Assembly (NCBI GenBank): GCA_027604665.1 | Contig: JADGIZ010000131.1 | Location: forward strand, 1 to 23,816 | DNA from: Polyrhizophydium stewartii | Lineage: Eukaryota; Chytridiomycota; Chytridiomycetes; Rhizophydiales | DNA length: 23,816 nucleotides | Direction of reading: 5' to 3' | Shown: in pieces, positions 18,063 to 23,816 of the stretch | How positions within the stretch are numbered: position 1 is the stretch's first letter | How the letters are laid out: every line of letters starts with the position of its first letter | Made by a program: the position numbers and the translations under genes | Notes under the pieces: generated by a model | The model's database searches: none | What the model saw: only the letters and a program-made list of their open reading frames with translations | Told to the model about the DNA's origin: nothing

Positions 18063-19646
18063 ATGTCGGACTGGCAGACGGCCAAGGAGCTCTTTGCGGG
18101 CTGCGTCGGCGGTATCGTGCAGGTGCTGGTCGGCCAGGCAAGTGCCGCTCGCCGCACGCAGCCCCCCACGGCCCGCTGCATGCGGGAGCAGCGGATGCAT
18201 CTGCGCCCGCACCTGCACTCGCACCCGCGGCCGACGGCCGAGCGCTGACGAACGAGTGCGTCGTGGGTCCACCACCATCCAGCCGTTCGACACCGTCAAA
18301 GTCCGACTGCAGACGCAGCCGCGCGAGGCGCCGCTGTACACGGGCGTCGTCGACTGCGCATCCAAGACGCTGCGCAACGAGGGCGTGCTGGGCTTCTACA
18401 AGGTGCGGATGCAGCGCGGGCGGCTGCAGGCAGACCCTGCGGTGGCGGCTGTCCGATACGGCCATCTCCCTCGGCGCCGTCATCTCCCGCCTGTTTTTTT
18501 CGAGGCTGCGGCGGCGATACGGCGCTCTGGGCAGGCACCCTCCGCCAAGGCCGCCCGGCACCGAGCGGCGGCCGGTGCGCACTCATCGGCCGAGCGGCTG
18601 CCGTGCCGCGCGTGCCGCCTGCCGCGCCGACCCGCCGCCACGGCCGCCGTCGGCCGCGGAGCAAGAGACGCTGCGCGAGCCGCCTGACTTGGCGCGACCA
18701 GCTGACAGACGCGCTCCTTGCCACAACCCCACGCCTCGACGTTCCCGCTTCCGGATCGCCCGCGCGCCCGCGACAACAACAGGGCACGCTCACGCCGCTC
18801 GTCGGCATCGGCGCATGCGTGTCGATCCAGTTTGGCGCGCTCGAGGCCATGAAGCGCCTGCTGTCAGGCGGCAACGCCAACGGCTCGCAGAACCTGTCGC
18901 TCGCGCAGCTGTACATTGCCGGCGCGGCGTCGGGCGTGGCCAACTCGGTGCTCAGCGGGCCGATCGAGCACATCCGCACGCGCCTGCAGGTGCAGTCGTC
19001 GGCCAACAGGCTGTACAGCGGGCCGGTCGACTTTATCAGCAAGGTGTCGAAGCAGTACGGGTACTCTGCGCTGCTCAAGGGCCAGGCCATCACGGTTCTG
19101 CGCGAGTTCCACGGATACGGCATCTACTTTGCCGTGTATGAGTACATGATGCAGCGCACCATGGCTGCCAACAACATCAAGCGCAGCCAGGTGCCCAGCT
19201 GGAAGCAGCTGATCTACGGCGCGCTCTCGGGCTACACGCTGTGGATCTTCATCTACCCGATTGTGCGTGCAGCGGAGGGCGGGAGGCGACGGCGATGCGG
19301 GAGGGCTGTTCTCGTGCGTCTTGTTGGCTGACGCGGCGTGAATGCGACAGGATGTGGTCAAGTCCAAGCTGCAGACAGACACGTTTGACAAGGCCACGCA
19401 AAAGTACTCTGGCGCGATAGACTGCTTCCGCAAGACGATGGCGGCCGAGGGCTTTGCCGGCCTATACCGCGGTGAGGCAGCGCACTGCGTCTGTGCGCAT
19501 GCATGCCCAGTGGCGAGGGATGCGCGATGCTGACAGCTTAGTTTCCGCGCGGTGCAGGCTTCTGGGCGTGCATGCTCCGCGCCGGCCCCGCCAACGCGGC
19601 CACGTTCGCGGCGTACGAGATGACGATGAACTTCATCGGGCGATAG
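18063..19646 (+). CDS. YMC1: Ymc1/Ymc2-type mitochondrial carrier (SLC25), 5 exons
   Basis: Inner-membrane transporter of 294 residues, a normal carrier length. Exons are 18063-18137, 18283-18402, 18783-19262, 19351-19471 and 19558-19646; introns are 145 (GC-AG), 380, 88 and 86 nt. All three carrier signatures are present: PFDTVK at 26-31, PIEHIR at 125-130 and PIDVVK at 224-229. The blocks [19 protein letters not shown] (62-80), [15 protein letters not shown] and [18 protein letters not shown] near the C-terminus place it with yeast Ymc1/Ymc2, next to the carnitine/ornithine carriers. Yeast Ymc1 is linked to glutamate transport and oleate use; the substrate here is inferred from that. It is divergent from the Furry-like gene and 311 nt upstream of the decarboxylase on the same strand. 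Translation ends at TAG, and AATGAA follows 13 nt later. Confidence 0.93.
18138..18282 (+). other. GC-AG intron 1 of the carrier gene
   Basis: The donor is CCAG followed by GCAAGT, the textbook GC donor. CTGAC lies at 18245-18249 and the acceptor is ATCCAG. Joining gives VGQ-PFDTVK, the carrier's first signature, in phase 0. Confidence 0.88.
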
Positions 19647-19659
19647 AGCGCGCTGCTGC

Positions 19660-19665
19660 AATGAA
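19660..19665 (+). terminator. AATGAA candidate poly(A) signal of the carrier gene
   Basis: Sense-strand AATGAA 13 nt after the TAG that ends at 19646. Confidence 0.6.
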
Positions 19666-19720
19666 TTGTGGGCCTGCAGCTGCCTGCGCGTGCGCCGATG
19701 CAGACCTGCGCTCATGCACG

Positions 19721-19750
19721 CTTGCATGCCTGCTTGCATGCTTGCCTGCC
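19721..19750. repeat. CTTGCATG/CTTGCCTG short tandem repeat
   Basis: Three imperfect copies of an 8-12 bp unit in the region upstream of the decarboxylase. Confidence 0.6.
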
Positions 19751-19957
19751 CGCACGTGTCGGCAAACAGACACCAGCCGATCGTGCGCGATCGCCGTGCG
19801 GCCGTGGGGGCGGCTCGGGCAGCCGGGGCAGTGCTTTCCCCGATGCCCGCCGGTGCGCTGGGCGCGGCGTTCCCTGCGCAGCGGCTGCGCCTGCTGACGC
19901 CCGTCCGCCCGGCTGCCCGGCTGCCCCGGCCGCCCGGTCGGCGCCCGTCCCGCCCGC

Positions 19958-22949
19958 ATGCCTGCTGGCCGTCCCGCCGTGTCCGCCGGCGGCCCGTCTG
20001 CGGCCGCATGCTGCTCCTTCCCCGCCCGGCCACCCGTCGCTCCTGCCTGGCGGTCCGGCCGCTGTTTGCCCGCACGCCCCCACGCGCGCTCACATGCCCG
20101 CCGCCCAGCCCGCCCCAAGCCGCCGCACGCCGAGGCCGACGATGCCGCCGCCCCCGCTGCCGTAGCGGCTGCAGTGCCAGCATCTGCCGATGCGTGCCCA
20201 GCGGCCGCCTATGCCGCGCCGGCCGCCCCTGTGCAGATCGTGGTCGACATTGACGAGGGCTTCGAGGACGACGAGTTCCCGGGCGAGTATCCGTTCTGGT
20301 ACGGCGGCGCGAGCGGCGAGCAGCACATGCTCGGCGGCAGCCTCGACGGTGGCGACGACGACGACGGCGCGGGCGGTGTATTTGCGGCGCATGCCCGCCG
20401 CCATGGTGGTGGCGAAGGCGACGGCGACGACGACGAGTACGAGGCGGGCAGCCTGCGGCGCGCGGGTCACGCGGCGCGGTCGGCCGCGATGGCCGTGCCG
20501 GGCGCCACGACCGCCACGACCACCTCCGCCGCCGCTGCGGTGCCGACCGACGCCCGCCGCGCGAGCGCCTCGGTCGCGACGGCCCACAGCCCGGGCAAGG
20601 CCTTCTTCCCGCTCGACACGTTCATGTCGCGGCGCCTGTCTGTCGACCGCCGCGCCGCCGACCCGGCGGGCCGCCGCGGCTCGTTCCACGACCAGGACTC
20701 GGTACTGCACTACTTTGTGGCGACGTCGCAGTCGGAGCAGCTGCTCGACCAGTACATCTCTGGCATCATCAAGGGTGCGCTGCCGATGCACCGCCTGGAC
20801 ATGTCCCCCGAGAGCGCATCTGACGCCCATCTCCGTTGGCGCAGCCTTTTTGGACGAGCCGACGCCCATCTTTGCGGCGTCGGTGCCCAACACGCTCAAC
20901 GACGCAGGCGGCTCGCGCTTTGGCGGCCTGCGCATCCCGGCGGGCAGCAGCCCGTCGCCCGCCGACGTCGGGGCGTACCTGCAGCACCTCAAGACACACG
21001 TGGTCGACAGGTCAACGCGCACCGGATCGTCGAGGATGATCGGGCACATGGTACATCCGCCGATTTTGCCGCTCCCGACGCCACCGCCGAGGCGCGGCAC
21101 GCTGACCCGGCCGCCGCTCCCGCCCATCTGTCTGACTGCCTGACTGTCTATCTGTCGCCCTGCCTATCCGACTTGCTGTCGAGGCGCTGCGATTCCCCCA
21201 GACCACGGCGCTGCCGTTTTTCCACCGGCCGCTGGCCCGGCTGCTGGCTGCCCTGAACCAGAACGTGGTCAAGATCGAGACGGCGTCAACGTTCACGCAC
21301 CTGGAGCGGCAGACGCTCGCGATGCTGCACAAGGCGTTCTTTAGCCACGACGACGCCTTTTACGCCCAGCATGCCTACTCGCCCGAGTGCGCGCTGGGCG
21401 TGATGGCGTCTGGCGGGACGGTGGCCAACATCACGGCCATGTGGATTGCGCGCAACAAGGCGCTCGCCGCGAGCCCTGCTGTTGGGTCCAAAGGCGTCGA
21501 CAAGGAGGGGCTCGTGTCGTCCATGGCCAAGCACGGCTTCAAGCGCGCGGTGATTGTTGGCAGCGCGCTCATGCACTATTCGTTCAAGAAGGCAGCGGAC
21601 CTGATTGGCATTGGCGAGGAGGGCCTGTGTCTGATTCCGACCGACGATGCGTTCCGCATGAGGTGTGTGTGTATGCGATGTTGTTGGCCTTTGCTTGCTT
21701 GGTTGCTGTCTTGCGGCATCGGGGAGCTGCCACGGGATGCCATGTGTGCACGCTGCTGTCTTTGCTGCTCTTATGCGGATGGTGCTGACGATGCTCGCCG
21801 CTGGCCGCTCGCCGCCCGCCGCTCGCCGCTCGATGCATGATGCAGGACGGATCTCCTGCGCGCCAAGATCGAGGAGCTCGTGGCCGAGCGGGTTCTCGTT
21901 GTTGCGATCGTGGGCATCGCGGGGACGACCGAGACGTGCGTGCGCGTTGTGCCAGCGCCCGCCTGGCCGAGGCGTGCGCACTCGGAGCTGACCCGCTGCT
22001 GTCGCTGCGGCCGCCCGGGCACAGCGGGTCGATCGACCCGCTCGCGGACATTGCGGCGATTGCCGGCAAGCACGGTATCCACTTTCATGTCGACGCGGCG
22101 TGGGGAGGTGAGCGGCGCCGGGCACTCTTATTGCTTTGCGCGGGCGGATGTGTGCTTGCGCGGGCTTGTGGGATGATGGGCGAGGCGGGCCGATTTCGGA
22201 TTTGTCATGCTGGCGCTGGTCCCGCCGCCGCCACCCCCCTCGCCGTCTCCCCTCGTGCACCGCCCTCTGTGCGCACCGCACAGCGCACGCTGCACCGCAC
22301 ACCGCGCCGGGCGGTGCAGCGGCGGCCGCGGCGGCCGCGGGCGATGGGCCGGGCTGACGCCGATCGATCCCGCCTCGTACTGCTGCGATCCGCGCTGCCG
22401 GTCCGCAGGGCCGCTCATCTTCTCGCTGGAGCACAGCGGCAAGCTGGCGGGGATCTCGCTGGCGGACACGATCACGGTGGACGGGCACAAGCAGCTGTAC
22501 ACGCCGATGGGGCTGGGGATCCTGCTGACGCGGTCGCCGACGCTGGCGACGTTTATCCGCAAGACGGCCAACTACGTGATCCGCACCGACTCGCCGGACC
22601 TGGGCAAGTTCACGCTCGAGGGCTCGCGGCCGGCGAATGCGCTGTACCTGCACGCGTCGCTGAGTCTTTTGGGGACCGAGGGCCTTGGGGTGCTTGTGAC
22701 GCGGTCGTCGACGCTTGTGCGGCAGATGTATGTGCGGCTCGAGTCGCATCCGTCGCGGTGCTTCCAGGTGCTGCACGAGCCCATGAGCAACCTGCTGCTG
22801 TACCGGTTTGTGCCGGCGCACCTGCGCGACAGGATCGCCGCCGGGGCGTACGATCCGAATGACGAGGACGAGGCGGCGATGAGCGAGCTCACGCGGCGGA
22901 TCCAGATCCGCCAGGCGAGCTGGGCGACGGGCGACGGCGGATCGGGTGC

Positions 22950-22986
<37 letters not shown>

Positions 22987-23367
22987 GGCGTGCCGGCGTC
23001 GACTGCAGCCGCGGCATCGGCGTCGGGACGGCCTCCGCCGGCACCAGCGCCTGCTGCGTCGCGCGGCTCGGTGTCGGTGTCGGCCGAGTCGGCGGCGGCG
23101 GCGCCTGGCTTTGTGAGCCGCACGCGGGTGCTGTTCCGCGGGCACCAAGTGGATGCGTTCCGAGTCGTGGTGGCCAACCCGCTCACGACGTGGCAGGACA
23201 TTGAGGGCGTGATTGCGGACCAGCTCGAGATTGGCGGCGAGGTTGACCAGCAGATGCAGCGCGAGCGCATGGCGCGGCGGCTGCGCGCCATGTTCCCCGT
23301 GCCTGCGTCTGCGGGCGGCGGTGGCGGCGGTAGCGACTGGTGGGCGGGCTGGCCGTTTGACCTGTGA
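19958..23367 (+). CDS. panP: PanP-like PLP-dependent aspartate 1-decarboxylase, 6 exons
   Basis: Group II pyridoxal-phosphate decarboxylase; in bacteria PanP makes beta-alanine from aspartate for pantothenate/CoA. Exons are 19958-20774, 20845-21050, 21202-21662, 21846-21935, 22025-22107 and 22409-23367, giving 871 residues. The core reads IGHMTTALPFF, then ALNQNVVKIETAS and FTHLERQ; SGGT is at 411-414, the PLP-stacking His466 in MHYSFKKAA, AGTTETGSIDPL at 519-530, HVDAAWGG at 546-553 (Asp548), and the Schiff-base Lys580 in DGHKQLY. The C-terminal FVSRTR...FRVVVANPLTT block, characteristic of PanP, is present. About 270 N-terminal residues are extra: basic and Pro-rich, then acidic. A Gln11 run (734-744) plus an Ala/Ser/Pro stretch splits the C-terminal region. 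The start is uncertain; in-frame ATGs at 20327 and 20489 or an upstream exon are possible. A glutamate decarboxylase-like substrate cannot be excluded. Confidence 0.87.
22108..22408 (+). other. Long intron 5 of the decarboxylase gene
   Basis: 301 nt, longer than most introns here, with a GTGAGC donor and a CCGCAG acceptor. It interrupts the PLP-binding motif between the two glycines of AAWGG (phase 1). It is GC-rich with CACCGC/GCACCG repeats; no extra exon is needed for a continuous family match. Confidence 0.8.
22951..22983 (+). repeat. (CAG)11 microsatellite coding for poly-Gln
   Basis: Eleven uninterrupted CAG codons in the last exon of the decarboxylase. A pure repeat is expected to vary in length between strains. 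Confidence 0.95.
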
Positions 23368-23373
23368 TCGAGT

Positions 23374-23379
23374 AATGAA
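23374..23379 (+). terminator. AATGAA candidate poly(A) signal of the decarboxylase
   Basis: Sense-strand AATGAA 6 nt after the TGA that ends at 23367. Confidence 0.6.
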
Positions 23380-23629
23380 GCGGCCGCCTCGGCGTGCAGA
23401 TGCTCGTACGAGTTACGGATGCGGCAGATGAGGATGAGCGGATGAGGCGGCGGCTGGATCGGCCGAAGGCATCTGTCGGGGTGGCGCTGCGGCGCCGGGT
23501 CGCTCGTGCACATCGCACGCAGGTCCGCCCGCTCGGAGCGGGCCGGATCGGCGGCCGGCCGGGGCGGTCGGAACGTGAGTCATGGCAAGCGAGGGGATCC
23601 AAATACGATGCCCCGCCGCCTCGCAGCGT

Positions 23630-23637
23630 TTTCCCGC
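23630..23637 (+). promoter_or_regulatory. E2F-like site TTTCCCGC before the last gene
   Basis: Exact TTTSSCGC match ending 19 nt before the ATG at 23657. The rest of the gap from the decarboxylase stop (23368-23629) shows no gene and no clear TATA box. Confidence 0.4.
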
Positions 23638-23656
23638 ACTTCTCGACACCGGCGCG

Positions 23657-23816
23657 ATGGGCTGCCTGTTCTCCAAGCCCGAGCGCGGCGACGGCAGCGT
23701 GAGCGGCCCGCCCCGAGCGCGCGTTGGGGGGGGGGTGCGCGGGCAGCGGCGTGCGGCCCCTGGCGCGGCGACGGCCCTGGCTGCGGCCCGCTGCGCCGCC
23801 TGGCGCCGGGCTGCGC
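23657..23816 (+). CDS. First exon of a probable N-myristoylated protein (cut by window edge)
   Basis: The ATG at 23657-23659 opens MGCLFSKPERGDGS. Gly2 with Ser6 and Lys7 fits the N-myristoylation rule, and Cys3 would be the paired palmitoylation site, as in G-alpha subunits and other membrane-tethered signalling proteins. A GTGAGC donor at 23699 would end exon 1 at 23698 in phase 0. Downstream is intron-like DNA with a run of ten G (23726-23735). Without the next exon the family cannot be named. If the donor is not used, the frame simply continues open to the edge as low-complexity Ala/Arg sequence, which looks non-coding. Confidence 0.5.
   Translation, partial: MGCLFSKPERGDGSVSGPPRARVGGGVRGQRRAAPGAATALAAARCAAWRRAA

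Larger units (their letters stand above)
19647..19957 (+). promoter_or_regulatory. Intergenic region between carrier and decarboxylase
   Basis: 311 nt. The first 20 nt hold the carrier's AATGAA. At 19721-19750 the unit CTTGCATG/CTTGCCTG recurs three times, and GCATGC palindromes are frequent. The rest is Pro/Arg-codon-like GC-rich DNA with no clear TATA box. A 5' exon of the decarboxylase could hide here. Confidence 0.4.

Noticed and set aside
21286..23148. 620-codon minus-strand open frame opposite the decarboxylase
   Set aside because: Arg/Ala/His-rich. It crosses well-supported introns and exons on the plus strand, and includes a poly-Leu that is just the antisense of the CAG repeat.
23726..23735. 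Run of ten G, and a similar run of nine at 17025
   Set aside because: Both lie in introns. They may be simple slippage or sequencing-error tracts with no visible function.
1..23816. Bacterial or viral origin of the window, given its high GC and long open frames
   Set aside because: About nineteen spliceosomal introns, a mitochondrial carrier and a Furry scaffold show a eukaryotic nuclear genome.
1..23816. CRISPR arrays, tRNA genes, insertion sequences
   Set aside because: No spaced direct repeats, no cloverleaf with A/B boxes noticed by eye, and no transposase motifs. A tRNAscan run was not possible.

Overview
This is a nuclear window of about 24 kb from a GC-rich eukaryote. I read it as a zoosporic, early-diverging fungus (chytrid-like). 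That placement is inference. It rests on very short introns ending in CAG with CTGAC/CTAAC branch points, a fungal-type Mor2/Tao3/Furry scaffold gene, a Ymc1-type mitochondrial carrier, lineage-type degenerate ankyrin proteins, and E2F-like promoter sites. There is no operon-like layout. No tRNA, rRNA, CRISPR or transposon was seen.

Left third, all minus strand: the first exon of an unidentified gene runs off the left edge (1-143). Next come three ankyrin-type genes (329-1831, 2174-2980, 2999-4621). Two of them share an N-terminal F-box-like module with a DWQGD motif. The third directly abuts its upstream neighbour in the same frame and may be joined to it by a 90-nt intron that removes two in-frame TGA codons. 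A short-chain dehydrogenase follows (4965-5945).

Middle, minus strand: one very large gene (6277-17684) with 11 exons encodes a Furry/Mor2/Tao3 scaffold of about 3,579 residues. Its long open frames look like several genes, but splice signals and frame join them. One of its introns is GC-AG.

Right third, plus strand: a five-exon mitochondrial carrier of the Ymc1/Ymc2 type (18063-19646) is divergent from the Furry gene and also has a GC-AG intron. It is followed by a six-exon pyridoxal-phosphate decarboxylase resembling bacterial PanP aspartate 1-decarboxylase (19958-23367), with a long N-terminal extension and a poly-Gln insertion near the C-terminus. The first exon of a probable N-myristoylated protein begins at 23657 and leaves the window.

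How they fit together: the Furry gene would act in NDR-kinase polarity signalling. The carrier and the decarboxylase are neighbours on one strand and both touch aspartate/glutamate-family amino-acid metabolism, which suggests but does not prove a link. Across the window, AATGAA lies on the sense strand at the 3' end of six genes and looks like the working poly(A) signal. TTTCCCGC sits 17 and 19 nt upstream of two start codons and near a third promoter.
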